This document shows positions 47,301-55,734 of a stretch of DNA of 64,000 nt, in pieces. Origin of the DNA: Pseudomonas sp. 8AS. GTDB lineage: Bacteria > Pseudomonadota > Gammaproteobacteria > Pseudomonadales > Pseudomonadaceae. How positions within the stretch are numbered: the stretch's first letter is position 1; every line of letters starts with the position of its first letter. The position numbers and the translations under genes are program-made. A model generated the notes under the pieces. It was not told where the DNA came from. It worked only from the letters and a program-made list of their open reading frames with translations, and ran no database searches. The DNA is taken from positions 3,552,904 through 3,616,903 of the forward strand of contig NZ_LR733406.1 in NCBI RefSeq assembly GCF_902506505.1, written 5' to 3'.

Positions 47301-48223
47301 GCATCGGCATCAGCCTGTACCCGGACGACGGCCTGGCCAGCGACGAGCTGCTGCGCAATGCCGAAGCCGCCCTGCACCAGGCCAAGCAGGAGGGCCGCAA
47401 CACCTACCGTTTCTACACCCAGGGCCTGACCCACCAGGCGCACAGCCGCCTGGCCCTGGAAGCACAGCTGCGCCAGGCGCTCAAGCGCAACGAATTCAGC
47501 CTGCACTACCAGCCGCTGCTGGATGCAGCCAGCGGCCGCGCCATCGGCGTGGAGGCCCTGCTGCGCTGGAACAGCGAGCAGGGCCTGGTCTCGCCGGCGC
47601 GCTTCATCCCCCTGGCCGAGGACACCGGGCTGATCGTGCCGATCGGCAACTGGGTACTGCGCGAGGCCTGCCGGCAGATGCAGTTCTGGCGCCAGCAGGG
47701 CCTGGACCTGCAAACCCTGGCGGTCAACCTGTCGCCACGCCAGTTCCGCCAGGCCGACCTGCTCCAGCAGGTGCGCGAGGCCCTGCATGACAGCGGCCTG
47801 CCGGCCGCCTGCCTGGAACTGGAGATCACCGAGGGGGCGCTGATGGACAACGTCGAGCAGGCGCGGGAAACCCTGATCGCCCTCAAGTCCCTCGGCCTCA
47901 AGCTGGCGGTCGACGACTTCGGCACCGGCTACTCGTCGCTGGCCTACCTGCGGCGCTTCCCGCTGGACAAGCTGAAGGTCGACCAGAGCTTCATGCAGGG
48001 GGTGCCCGAGGACCAGGCCAACCTGGAGATAGTCGCCACCATCGTCGGCCTGGCGCGCAACCTCAAGCTGCGCGTGCTGGCCGAGGGCGTGGAGACCCCG
48101 GCACAGCTGCAGGCCTTGCGCCAGCTGGGCTGCGAACAGTGCCAGGGCTACCTGTTCAGCCGCCCGCTGAGTGCCATTCAGCTGGTCAACTGGCTGCGCG
48201 GCGACCATCAGTCGGCCGGTTGA
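44330..48223 (+). CDS. membrane PAS/GAF-GGDEF-EAL protein, probable c-di-GMP phosphodiesterase
   Basis: A 1297-residue protein starting at ATG 44330 with GGGGG six bases upstream. Two transmembrane helices (about 12-32 and 47-64) precede several PAS domains, one GAF domain (LRVLAAPSLPNSYTSALDNL ... GVFGIYYRR) and further PAS domains. The GGDEF domain has SSDEF at residues 946-950, so the cyclase signature is lost. The EAL domain looks active: EALLRW at 1075, LELEITEGALMDN, DDFGTGYSSLAYL, KVDQSFM and AEGVET. It likely hydrolyses c-di-GMP under control of several sensed signals. It follows the TAXI gene by 161 bp. Confidence 0.9.
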   Translation: MQPTVSRPWRLAGSYVLFSALWILFSDWLLLSLNLEQATLSTAQTYKGLAFVVVSSLLILLLARRDQHIQRRLENSLRRNAEQLQQTQRDAGLGNWSFAGRFHWSAEALRLLERDATPADSSLEEFLGWLHPADRNAVQRALLGLFEGGAPLQVNARLNHPNNQAPVWLLLRGKRDAAGKSQGSVQNISSQKRDEQALRESEQRFRQLFEQTPRIAVQGYDRQRRVIFWNQASTQLYGYEVADAMGRCLEELIVPPPMRPQVVNDINAWMIGGPAITAGELTLQHRDGSPVHVYSSHLLLRNARNQLELYCVDIDLGLQKKAHAELEASEARYRELVEQLHEAIFLTDSRGRLTFLNPSWQSITGHSIGESLGRPLLDFIAAEQREALGQRIAAILARQDSGWLGETRLLEADGRTRWISLRLAAGEQHGLGLHGSLSDIQERRQTQALQEARNAVLDRMLAQRPLRETLNDMVLRLESINPEMRVSIMQLDKGRLRVLAAPSLPNSYTSALDNLPAQSGLGSCSHAAASGELSIVEDIANHPNWASFRDQAALAGVRACWSLPFKNDVGEVLGVFGIYYRRVARPAPEDIALVTEFTRLAGLAVRQHQRDAERLQSELRFRATFEQAAVGIAHLAPDGHWLRVNQRLCQMLGYSRDDLLELTFQDITHPDDLGSDLQQVERLLTGDIARYSLEKRYTRRDGSLLWANLSATLVRHTDGAPHYFISVVEDIGLRKQQELALQQAATVFESTQEAVVIVDANRRILTSNPAFTGITGLSPQQAIGRRLPLLPGNSVERTRYRTLWRKVQDSGHWQGELSSRREDGSPFPFWLTVSRVRGSDPQQPQYVLTFTDLSQYRDSQERLARLVHFDTLTDLPNRLFANERLNHALEHAQRHDERVAVLFFDLDHFKTINEGLGHKIGDELLIAVARRLQQRLRNEDTLARLSSDEFLVVLENLQRPEEAASIARTLLALLERPLQMSNGREVYLGASIGISLYPDDGLASDELLRNAEAALHQAKQEGRNTYRFYTQGLTHQAHSRLALEAQLRQALKRNEFSLHYQPLLDAASGRAIGVEALLRWNSEQGLVSPARFIPLAEDTGLIVPIGNWVLREACRQMQFWRQQGLDLQTLAVNLSPRQFRQADLLQQVREALHDSGLPAACLELEITEGALMDNVEQARETLIALKSLGLKLAVDDFGTGYSSLAYLRRFPLDKLKVDQSFMQGVPEDQANLEIVATIVGLARNLKLRVLAEGVETPAQLQALRQLGCEQCQGYLFSRPLSAIQLVNWLRGDHQSAG

Positions 48224-48289
48224 CCCAGGTCATAAAACAGCCGCGGCAAGGGACTAGACTGCACTTTCTCTATCCTATGGAGGCGTGCA

Positions 48290-48496
48290 ATGAATGTCTT
48301 AATTCGCCAGGTCATGACCCCGAGCGGTAATCGCTGGCAGGTTTGCATGGATCAACACGGCGTCACCTTCCGCAGCGAGGCCGAGGCGCGCCACTTCGTC
48401 GTCACCCTGCAGGCCCGCCTGCAGGCGCCCCACCCCCTGCCCTGGCGCAACAGCCATCCGACACCGACGAGCAAGGTCGTACAAACCGCAGGCTGA
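48290..48496 (+). CDS. small hypothetical protein
   Basis: A 68-residue protein (MNVLIRQVMTPSGNRWQVCM, then DQHGVTFRSEAEARHFVVTL) with a good ribosome site, GGAGG six bases before the ATG, and a CTATCCTATGG stretch ahead. The middle region resembles short single-domain proteins with a beta-beta-alpha pattern, but I recognise no family. It lies 66 bp after the EAL gene and is convergent with the Bcr-type permease gene. Confidence 0.65.
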   Translation: MNVLIRQVMTPSGNRWQVCMDQHGVTFRSEAEARHFVVTLQARLQAPHPLPWRNSHPTPTSKVVQTAG

Positions 48497-48567
48497 GGCT
48501 CGCCAGGCAAGCCGCCCGCTTCTGCCACAGCCTGCGCCAGGCGCAGCGCGGATTCCCACGACGGCGC

Positions 48568-49755
48568 TCAGAACTCCAGGGACAGGCGCCGCGCATGGCG
48601 CGCCGTCAGCACCGCCAGCAGCACGGTCAGCCCTGCGCACAGGCCGATGACTGTCGCCATCGGCCGCGCCGTGCCGTCATGCAGCACGCCGACCAGACCC
48701 ACCGCCCCCGCCGCCACAGTGAACTGCAGCGAGCCGATCAGCGCCGAGGCGCTACCGGCATGGCTGCCCTGCCCGGCCATGGCGCAGGCCGTGGCATTGG
48801 GCAGGATGCACGACAGGCTGGCGATGCAGATGAACAGCGGAATCAGCAGCGGCCACAGCGCCTGCGGCTGGGCCAGCGCCACGCCCAGCAGGGCGATGCC
48901 CGCCAGCAGGTAGACCCACACCGTGCGCTGCAGCCAGTGGCCGGGGCCGTGATGGCGCAGCAGCCAGCCGTTGAACTGGGCGGTGACGATGAAGCCGGCG
49001 GCGTTCAGGCCGAACAGCCAGCCGTAGTCCTGCGGCGACAGGCCGTAGAGGTCGATGAAGACGAAGGGCGAGCCGGCGATATAGGCGAACATCCCGGCCA
49101 TGGCCACGCCGCCGGTCAGGCCGTGGCCGATCAGCTGCCAGTCGCCCAGCAGGCGCACGTAGCGCATCAACACCCCGCTCAGCGGCGCGTGCGGAGCCTC
49201 GGCCTTGAGGGTTTCCGGCAGCCAGAGCAGCACGGCCAGCAGGCACAGCGCACCGAACAGCATCAGGCCGTAGAAGATCGACTGCCAGCCGAACCACTCC
49301 AGCAGCACGCCGCCGCCCAGAGGCGCGAGGATCGGCGCCACGCCCATGACCAGCATCAGCTTGGAGAAGACCCGCGCCGAGGCCAGCGGGTCGCACAGGT
49401 CGCGCACCACTGCCCGGGAAATCGCCATCCCGGCGCAGCCGCCGAGGGCCTGGACGAAGCGCGCGATGATCAGCCCCTCCAGGCTCTGCGTCAGGGCACA
49501 GCCCAGCGAGGCCAGGGTGAACAGCAAAACGCCCGCCAGCAGCGGCCGCCGCCGGCCATAACGATCCGCCAGGGGCCCGTAGATCAGCTGGCCGATGGCA
49601 ATGCCGGCGAAGTAGGACGCCAACGACAGCTGGATATGCTCGACATCGGTGGCGAAGGCCCGGGCCAGGGCCGGGAAGCTCGGCAGGTAGAAGTCGATGG
49701 CCATCGGCCCGAAGGCGCTGAGCGTGCCGAGAATCAGCAGGATGCGAAAGTTCAT
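48568..49755 (-). CDS. Bcr/CflA family drug-resistance MFS transporter
   Basis: A 395-residue 12-helix permease. Motifs: LSAFGPMAIDFYLPSFPALA at the N-terminus, GQLIYGPLADRYGRRRPLLA after TM2, and the C motif region GCAGMAISRAVVRDL. This is the DHA1 Bcr/CflA group, exporting chloramphenicol-type drugs, bicyclomycin or amino-acid derivatives; the natural substrate is unknown. It lies 89 bp downstream of the RND pump gene on the same strand and could be part of the same transcript. Start: ATG 49753-49755. Confidence 0.87.
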   Translation of the reverse strand: MNFRILLILGTLSAFGPMAIDFYLPSFPALARAFATDVEHIQLSLASYFAGIAIGQLIYGPLADRYGRRRPLLAGVLLFTLASLGCALTQSLEGLIIARFVQALGGCAGMAISRAVVRDLCDPLASARVFSKLMLVMGVAPILAPLGGGVLLEWFGWQSIFYGLMLFGALCLLAVLLWLPETLKAEAPHAPLSGVLMRYVRLLGDWQLIGHGLTGGVAMAGMFAYIAGSPFVFIDLYGLSPQDYGWLFGLNAAGFIVTAQFNGWLLRHHGPGHWLQRTVWVYLLAGIALLGVALAQPQALWPLLIPLFICIASLSCILPNATACAMAGQGSHAGSASALIGSLQFTVAAGAVGLVGVLHDGTARPMATVIGLCAGLTVLLAVLTARHARRLSLEF

Positions 49756-49843
49756 CAGGGTTCCACGGTGGCGCCGGCCACCAGGGCCGTGCGCCCGAAC
49801 AGGAACGCCGCCCGCGGGTAGCGGGCGGCGTCGGGAACGACTG

Positions 49844-52800
49844 TCACGGGTGGGGGGCAGTCGTCGTGGGTTTCTTGCCGAACTTCGCCGCGGCGGATTC
49901 GACCAGCAGGTAGAACATCGGGATGACGAAGGTCGCCAGCAGGGTCGCCGCCAGCATGCCGCCGATCACCCCGGTGCCGATCGAGTGGCGACTGGCCGAA
50001 CCGGCGCCGCTACTGATGGCCAGTGGCACGCAGCCGAGGATGAAGGCCAGCGAGGTCATCACGATCGGGCGGAAGCGCAGCTTGGCCGCTTCATAGGCCG
50101 ACTCGAAGATGCCCTTGCCTTCGGCGCGCAGCAGCACGGCGAATTCGACGATGAGGATGGCGTTCTTCGCCGCCAGGCCGATCAGGGTGATCAGGCCGAC
50201 CTGGAAGTACACGTCGTTCTGGATGCCGCGCAGCCACACCGCGAGGATCGCGCCGAACACCGCGAACGGCACCGCGGTGACCACCGCCAGCGGCAGGGTC
50301 CAGCGCTCGTACTGGGCGGCCAGGATGAGGAACACCATGATCAGGCCGAAGACGAAGGCGATGCTGCCCGAGCCCTGGGTGGCCAGTTCCTGGTAGGCCG
50401 AGCCGACCCAGCCGAGGCTGTAGTCGCTGCCGAGCACCTCGTCGGCCACTTCCTGCATGGCCGCCAGCGCCTGGCCGGAGCTGTAGCCCGGCGCCGGGGC
50501 GCCGAGCACCTTGGCCGAGGGGTAGACGTTGAAGCGCGCGTAGGTATCCGGGCCGAGGATGCGGCGTACCTTGATCAGGCTGGTCAGCGGCACCAGGTCG
50601 TTGCTGGTGCTGGAGCGCACGTAGACCTGCGACAGGTCCTCCGGCTTGCGGCGGAACTCCGACTCCGACTGCAGGCTGACCTGCCAGGTCCGACCATAGA
50701 GGGTGAAGTCGTTGACGTAGTAGCTGCCGAAGGTCGACTGCATGGCGGTGAACACATCGCTGATGGTCACCCCCAGTGCGCGCGCCTTGGTGCGGTCGAG
50801 GTCGATGTAGTACTGCGGCACGTTGGCGCTGAAGGTGCTCTGCACGCCGCCCAGCTCGGGGCGCTTGGCCGCCGCGGCGAGGAAGGCCTGGACCTTGCTG
50901 GCCATCTGCTCGACGCTGCCGCCGGAGCGATCCTGGATGTAGCCCTCGAAGCCGCCGGTGGTGCTCATGCCGGTGATCGGCGGCGGGTTGAAGCTCATCA
51001 CCACGCCGTCCTTCTCGGTCATGCCCATGCCCATGAACTCGCGGGTCAGGTTGCGCGCGTCCAGTTCCGGCGTGGTGCGCTCGGACCAGTCCTTGAGCGG
51101 CACGAAGGACACCCCGGAGTTGGTGCGGTTGCCGAAGGTCAGCACGTCGAAACCGGCGAAGGTCACCACGTCCTGCACCGCCGGGTGCTTCATCAGCTGC
51201 TGGGTGAAGTCGGCGGTCAGCGCATCGGTGCGGTTGACCGAGGCCGCTGGCGGCAGGAAGTAGGCGTTGATCACGTAGCCCTGGTCTTCGTCCGGCACCA
51301 GCGAGCCCGGCACGCGGCTGAACAGGCCGATGGTCAGCGCAATCATCCCGCCGAACAGCAGCAGGCCCACCAGCGAGCGCTTGAGGAAGAACGCCACGCC
51401 GGCACTGTAGCCATCGGTGAGCCTGTCGAACACCCGGTTGAACCAGCGGAACGGCGCGGCCGGCTCGCTGTGGTCGGGCTTGAGCAGCAGGGCGCAGAGG
51501 GCCGGCGACAGGGTCAGGGCGACGATGCCGGAGATCACCACCGACACGGCGATGGTGATGGCGAACTGTTTGTACATCTCCCCCGCCAGGCCGCCGAGGA
51601 AGCCCACCGGGACGAACACCGCGCACAGCACCAGGACGATGGCGATGATCGGCCCGGTGACCTCCTCCATGGCCTTGATCGAAGCCTCGCGGGCATTCAG
51701 CTTCTCGGTGCGCATCACCCGCTCGACGTTCTCGATCACCACGATGGCGTCGTCCACCACGATGCCGATGGCCAGCACCAGGCCGAACAGAGTCAGCAGG
51801 TTGATCGAGAAGCCCAGGGCATACATGCCGGCGAAGGTGCCGATCAGCGACACCGGGATGGCCAGCACCGGGATCAGCGTGGCGCGCCAGTTCTGCAGGA
51901 ACACGAACACCACCAGCACCACCAGCAGCAGCGCCTCGAAGAAGGTCTTGACCACCTCCTCGATGGAGATCTGCACGAACTTGGTGGTGTCGTAGGGAAT
52001 CTTGTAGGTGATGCCGTCCGGGAAGCGTTCGGCCAGGCGCTTCATGGTCGTCTGCACCGCCTCGGCGGTATCCAGGGCGTTGGCGCCCGGCTGCAGGTAG
52101 ATGCCGAAGGCGGCGTTCTGCTGGCCGTTGAGCGAGGTGACCAGGGAATAGTCCTGAGCGCCCAGCTCGATGCGCGCCACGTCCTTGAGCAGCAGGCTGG
52201 CGCCGGTTTCATCGGAGCGCAGGATCACGCTCTCGAACTCTTTCGGGTCCTTGAAACGGCCCTGGGTGGTCACCGTGTAGGTGAAGTCCTGGGCGGTCTG
52301 CAGCGGTTGCTGGCCGAAGCTGCCGGCGGCGAACTGCGAGTTCTGCTCGCGGATGGCGTTGACCACGTCGGTCGGCGTCAGGTTGTACTGCGCCAGCTTG
52401 TCCGGGCGCAGCCAGATGCGCATGGAGTAGTCCTTGGAACCGAACTGGCTGACGGCGCCGACGCCGGGCAGGCGCTTGAGCTCGTCGATCACGTTGATCA
52501 GCGCGTAGTTGGAGATCATCACCGGATCGCGGGAGTTGTCCGGCGAATACAGGGTGATCACCTGGAGAATGTCCGAAGACTTCTTCTCCACCTTGACCCC
52601 CTGGCGGCGCACCTCTTCCGGCAGCTTGGCCAGGGCGGCCTGCACCCGGTTGTTGACGTCGATGGTGGCCTGGTCGGGGTCGCGGCCCACCTCGAAGTAC
52701 ACCGACAGGCTCATGCTGCCGCTGCTGGCCGAGTTGGACAGCTGGTAGATCATGCCCTCGACGCCGTTGATCTGCTGCTCCAGCGGCGCGGCCACGGTTT

Positions 52801-52978
52801 CGGCGATGACCTGGGCGCTGGCGCCCGGGTAGCTGGCCGACACCGACACCTGCGGCGGCAGGATCTGCGGGTACTGGGCGACCGGCAGCGCGCGCATGGC
52901 GGCCAGGCCGCCGAGCAGGATGACGATGGAGATGACCGCGGCGAATACCGGGCGGTCGATGAAGAAACGTGAAATCAC
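49844..52978 (-). CDS. RND multidrug efflux pump, inner-membrane subunit (HAE1 type)
   Basis: A 1044-residue HAE1 transporter with the canonical two-half layout. N-terminus [20 protein letters not shown]; the TM4 proton-relay aspartates are in [20 protein letters not shown]; later [20 protein letters not shown] and the TM10-12 region [15 protein letters not shown]. The start codon is GTG at 52976-52978, with AAGGAG eight bases upstream. It takes substrates from periplasm and membrane and works with the adaptor encoded 12 bp upstream. No outer-membrane channel gene follows, so a shared OprM/TolC-like channel is presumed. Which Mex system it matches cannot be settled from memory. Confidence 0.93.
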   Translation of the reverse strand: MISRFFIDRPVFAAVISIVILLGGLAAMRALPVAQYPQILPPQVSVSASYPGASAQVIAETVAAPLEQQINGVEGMIYQLSNSASSGSMSLSVYFEVGRDPDQATIDVNNRVQAALAKLPEEVRRQGVKVEKKSSDILQVITLYSPDNSRDPVMISNYALINVIDELKRLPGVGAVSQFGSKDYSMRIWLRPDKLAQYNLTPTDVVNAIREQNSQFAAGSFGQQPLQTAQDFTYTVTTQGRFKDPKEFESVILRSDETGASLLLKDVARIELGAQDYSLVTSLNGQQNAAFGIYLQPGANALDTAEAVQTTMKRLAERFPDGITYKIPYDTTKFVQISIEEVVKTFFEALLLVVLVVFVFLQNWRATLIPVLAIPVSLIGTFAGMYALGFSINLLTLFGLVLAIGIVVDDAIVVIENVERVMRTEKLNAREASIKAMEEVTGPIIAIVLVLCAVFVPVGFLGGLAGEMYKQFAITIAVSVVISGIVALTLSPALCALLLKPDHSEPAAPFRWFNRVFDRLTDGYSAGVAFFLKRSLVGLLLFGGMIALTIGLFSRVPGSLVPDEDQGYVINAYFLPPAASVNRTDALTADFTQQLMKHPAVQDVVTFAGFDVLTFGNRTNSGVSFVPLKDWSERTTPELDARNLTREFMGMGMTEKDGVVMSFNPPPITGMSTTGGFEGYIQDRSGGSVEQMASKVQAFLAAAAKRPELGGVQSTFSANVPQYYIDLDRTKARALGVTISDVFTAMQSTFGSYYVNDFTLYGRTWQVSLQSESEFRRKPEDLSQVYVRSSTSNDLVPLTSLIKVRRILGPDTYARFNVYPSAKVLGAPAPGYSSGQALAAMQEVADEVLGSDYSLGWVGSAYQELATQGSGSIAFVFGLIMVFLILAAQYERWTLPLAVVTAVPFAVFGAILAVWLRGIQNDVYFQVGLITLIGLAAKNAILIVEFAVLLRAEGKGIFESAYEAAKLRFRPIVMTSLAFILGCVPLAISSGAGSASRHSIGTGVIGGMLAATLLATFVIPMFYLLVESAAAKFGKKPTTTAPHP

Positions 52979-52990
52979 GGGTGGCGCTCC

Positions 52991-54142
52991 TTACGGCTTG
53001 GCGACTGCGGCCGCGTCGACCACCTTGACCGGGGTGTTGGGTCTGACCTTGGGCAGGCCCTCGACGATGATCCGCTCGCCAGCGGCGAGGCCGCTGTCCA
53101 CGGCCCAGCGGCCGTCGGCGGTATGCGCGGTGGTCACCGGACGCGCGCGCGCCATGCCCTGCTCGTCCACCACGTAGACATAGGTACCGTTCGGCCCCTG
53201 GCCGATGGCCCGCTCGGGCACGGTAATGGCGTTGGGCTTGCTGATGCCCTTGAGCAACACGCGCACGAACTGCCCCGGCAACAGTGCCTGATCCGGGTTG
53301 GGCACCACGGCGCGGGCGCTGACGGTGCCGGTGCTGCGGTCGATCAGGCTGTCGGTGAAGTCGACCTTGCCTTCCAGCGGGTAGGTGCTGCCGTCGCCGA
53401 AGCGGATCTGCGCCACGTACTGCTCGCTGTCGCGCACCAGCTTGCCTTCCGCCAGGGCCTGGCGGATGCGCGCGTCCTCGCGATCGGGCAGGGCGAAGTT
53501 GACGTAGATGGGGTCGAGCTGGGTGATGTTGGTCAGCAGGCTGGCACTCGGGTCGCCGGCCACCATCAGGCTGCCTTCGGAGACCGTTTCCTTGCTGGTG
53601 ATGCCGGAGATCGGCGCCTCCACCGTGGTGTAGTCGAGGTCGATCTGCTTGGACTGCACCTCGGCCTGGGCCGCCTCGATATTGGCCTTGCTCTGCTCGA
53701 AATTGGAGATGGCGTTGTCCAGCTCGCTCTCGCTGGCGAAGCCCTTCCTCTGCAGCTCGCGGATGCGCTTGAGGTCACGCTCGGTCTGCCGGTAGCGCGC
53801 CTGCTCCTGGGCCAGGGCGCCCTTGGCCCGGGCCAGGGCCGCCTGATAGGAGCGCGGGTCGATGCGGAACAGCACCTGCCCCTGCTTGACCCGGCTGCCT
53901 TCCAGGTAGGTGCGCTCCTGCAGGATGCCGCTGACCTGGGCGCGTACCTCTACCTCGCGGAAACCGGCGGTACGCGCGGCGTACTCCAGCACCAGCGGCA
54001 GCGACTCGGTCTTGGCCACTTCCACCACGACTTCCGGTGGCGGTGGGGTGCCGGCAGCCGGCTCGGCGGCCTCGGCAACGGTGCAGAGGAGCACGCTCAG
54101 GGCGCTGGCCTTGAGGGCGAAGGGAAGGTGGCGAAAAAGCAT
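52991..54142 (-). CDS. RND efflux periplasmic adaptor subunit
   Basis: A 383-residue membrane-fusion protein with a signal peptide (MLFRHLPFALKASALSVLLC). The lipobox pattern typical of MexA-type adaptors is not clear, so it may be anchored by an uncleaved segment or be soluble. The lipoyl-like halves (VEVRAQVSGILQERTYLEGS, IDLDYTTVEAPISGITSKET) flank a coiled-coil hairpin (residues about 100-165); the beta-barrel and membrane-proximal domains follow. It is the first gene of the pump operon and is divergent from its TetR repressor. Confidence 0.92.
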   Translation of the reverse strand: MLFRHLPFALKASALSVLLCTVAEAAEPAAGTPPPPEVVVEVAKTESLPLVLEYAARTAGFREVEVRAQVSGILQERTYLEGSRVKQGQVLFRIDPRSYQAALARAKGALAQEQARYRQTERDLKRIRELQRKGFASESELDNAISNFEQSKANIEAAQAEVQSKQIDLDYTTVEAPISGITSKETVSEGSLMVAGDPSASLLTNITQLDPIYVNFALPDREDARIRQALAEGKLVRDSEQYVAQIRFGDGSTYPLEGKVDFTDSLIDRSTGTVSARAVVPNPDQALLPGQFVRVLLKGISKPNAITVPERAIGQGPNGTYVYVVDEQGMARARPVTTAHTADGRWAVDSGLAAGERIIVEGLPKVRPNTPVKVVDAAAVAKP

Positions 54143-54200
54143 GAGGTCATCTCCGTGACGGCGCGGTCGCAGGCAGAGCCTGGAAAAGCTGCCATGCTAG

Positions 54201-54222
54201 TTACATACATTCATGCTTGTAA
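54201..54222. promoter_or_regulatory. AcrR/TtgR-like operator
   Basis: An inverted repeat with TTACA at one end and TGTAA at the other, core ACATACATTCATGC, lies midway between the divergent adaptor and TetR genes. The half-sites resemble AcrR-type operators (ACATACATT). It is the obvious target of the adjacent repressor. Confidence 0.7.
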
Positions 54223-54295
54223 ACACGACATCGGCAGCAAAATCATTACACTCTGTTCCCCAAACAAGAGCCTAGCCCCATTCCCTGGCCCCGCC

Positions 54296-54949
54296 ATGCG
54301 CAGAACCAAAGAACAAGCCGAGCAGACCCGCAGCGCCATTTTGCTGGCCGCAGAACAGTTGTTTCTGGAAAAAGGCGTGGCCCACAGCACCCTGGAACAG
54401 ATCGCCCAGGCGGCCGGGGTCACCCGCGGCGCGGTGTACTGGCACTTCCAGAACAAGGCCCATCTGTTCCACGAGATGCTCAGCCAGGTGCGCCTGCCGC
54501 CCGAACAGCTGACCGAGCGCCTGTGCGGCTGCGCCGACGGCGATGCCCTGCTGTCGCTGCGCGACCTGTGCATCGCGGCCATCGCCAACCTGGCCCGCGA
54601 CGCGCAGAAGCAGCGCATCTTCACCATCCTCCTGCACCGCTGCGAATTCACCGCCGAACTGCGCGAGGCCGAAGAACGCCACACCGCCTTCATCAACCAG
54701 TTCATTAGCCTGGTGGAGGAGCTATTCGCCCGCGCCGACTGCCGGCCGCGCCTGCAGCCCGGGGTCACCCCGCGCCTGGCGGCACGGGCCCTGCACGCGC
54801 TGATCATCGGCCTGTTCACCGACTGGACGCGGGATCAGAGCCTGTTCGACCCGCTGCAGGATACCGCCGGCCTGATCGATGCCCAGCTGCGCGGCCTGGT
54901 GCGTGACTGGAACCCGCCCCGCCTGCCGTCAGACCCGGCTCTCGCCTAA
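54296..54949 (+). CDS. TetR-family repressor of the RND pump (AcrR/TtgR type)
   Basis: A 217-residue regulator starting at ATG 54296 (MRRTKEQAEQTRSAILLAAE). The HTH is STLEQIAQAAGVTRGAVYWH followed by FQNKAHLF, the classic AcrR/MexZ-like sequence; the C-terminal TetR_C_2 domain runs to residue about 205. It is expected to repress the divergent pump operon and be released by pump substrates. A longer frame upstream covers the intergenic operator and adaptor antisense and is not used. Confidence 0.88.
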   Translation: MRRTKEQAEQTRSAILLAAEQLFLEKGVAHSTLEQIAQAAGVTRGAVYWHFQNKAHLFHEMLSQVRLPPEQLTERLCGCADGDALLSLRDLCIAAIANLARDAQKQRIFTILLHRCEFTAELREAEERHTAFINQFISLVEELFARADCRPRLQPGVTPRLAARALHALIIGLFTDWTRDQSLFDPLQDTAGLIDAQLRGLVRDWNPPRLPSDPALA

Positions 54950-54982
54950 GAACGGCTGCAGCCGCCCAGCACCGCCCACGGA

Positions 54983-55180
54983 TCAGGCCGGCTCGGCGCC
55001 ATAGCCCTCCTCGCGCACGGCCTGCAGCAACTGCTCCAGGCTCAGCCGGCTGGCCACGCGCACTTCGCCGGCCGCCAGGTCGACCTGCACCTCGGCGGCG
55101 CCGTCCAGCGCCTGCACGGCCTGGGTGATGGCGCGCACGCAATGCCCGCAGGACATGCCGGTGACTTTCAGAATCTGCAT
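54983..55180 (-). CDS. copZ: copper chaperone, CopZ-type
   Basis: A 65-residue heavy-metal-associated domain (MQILKVTGMSCGHCVRAITQ) with the CxxC copper motif GMSCGHC at residues 8-14 and the ferredoxin-like fold. It binds Cu(I) in the cytoplasm and hands it to CopA or CueR. A CueR-type promoter lies 32-62 bp upstream. Start: ATG 55178-55180. It is convergent with the TetR gene. Confidence 0.92.
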   Translation of the reverse strand: MQILKVTGMSCGHCVRAITQAVQALDGAAEVQVDLAAGEVRVASRLSLEQLLQAVREEGYGAEPA

Positions 55181-55211
55181 GGAATAACCCTCCTCGATTG
55201 ACTGTAATGCC

Positions 55212-55242
55212 AGCATCCGGCTTGCCACCGTGGCAAGGTCAA
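55212..55242 (-). promoter_or_regulatory. CueR-type promoter of copZ
   Basis: Minus strand: TTGACC (55237-55242), 19-bp spacer, GATGCT (55212-55217). The spacer carries the dyad ACCTTGCC...GGCAAGC (55219-55239). The overlong 19-bp spacer with a dyad is diagnostic of MerR-family activation. Confidence 0.85.
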
Positions 55243-55290
55243 GCACCGCGGCGAGCGGTCGATACACTGCAAGCCCACCAGGAGATCGCC

Positions 55291-55668
55291 ATGCGCCCAC
55301 TACTTGCCCTGTTCGCCGCCCTGCTCTGCGGCGCCCCGCCGAGTGCCGCGGAGCTGTCGCCGAGCCCCGCCTACTACGGCGTGCTGATCGTGGCCCGCGA
55401 CCGCCTGGAAATCGCCACCCCCTGCGATGTCGGCGTCTACCTGCAGGATCGTCTGGCCGCCCGTTTGTATCAGGGCCAGTCGGCGTCCTTCAACCTGCCA
55501 CCCGGCGAAGTCCGCATCCGCCTGGGTTACATGGGCGGGCTGGGCTGCGAGCCGAGCTTCGAGCAGCTGCGCAGCATGCCCGTGCAGATCCAGGCCGGCG
55601 TCGTGCAGCAATTGCGCATCGCCCTGGATGCCCGCAGCCTGACCCTGCTGCCGGTGCCGGCGCCGTAA
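55291..55668 (+). CDS. secreted hypothetical protein in the copper locus
   Basis: A 125-residue protein starting at ATG 55291 (GGAGATCGCC upstream) with signal peptide (MRPLLALFAALLCGAPPSAA). The mature part is beta-rich: YYGVLIVARDRLEIATPCDV, GVYLQDRLAARLYQGQSASF, NLPPGEVRIRLGYMGGLGCE. Two cysteines (TPCDV, LGCEP) could form a disulfide. I do not recognise the family. It lies between copZ and copA, whose divergent CueR promoters flank it, but has no CueR box of its own, so a copper role is only a positional guess. Confidence 0.75.
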   Translation: MRPLLALFAALLCGAPPSAAELSPSPAYYGVLIVARDRLEIATPCDVGVYLQDRLAARLYQGQSASFNLPPGEVRIRLGYMGGLGCEPSFEQLRSMPVQIQAGVVQQLRIALDARSLTLLPVPAP

Positions 55669-55676
55669 TCCGCCGC

Positions 55677-55707
55677 TTGACCTTGCCATGGGGTTAAGGT
55701 TGATCCT
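55677..55707 (+). promoter_or_regulatory. CueR-type promoter of copA
   Basis: TTGACC (55677-55682), 19-bp spacer, GATCCT (55702-55707). The dyad ACCTTGCC...TTAAGGT occupies 55680-55700. Layout equals that before copZ, so both are expected to respond to CueR-Cu(I). Confidence 0.85.
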
Positions 55708-55734
55708 TGCGGCACTCGCCTTCAGGAGATCGCC

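Noticed and set aside
49697..52972. Long plus-strand frame of about 1090 codons opposite the RND pump
   Set aside because: Same antisense artefact; no ribosome site or recognisable domain, and the opposite strand encodes a canonical HAE1 protein.
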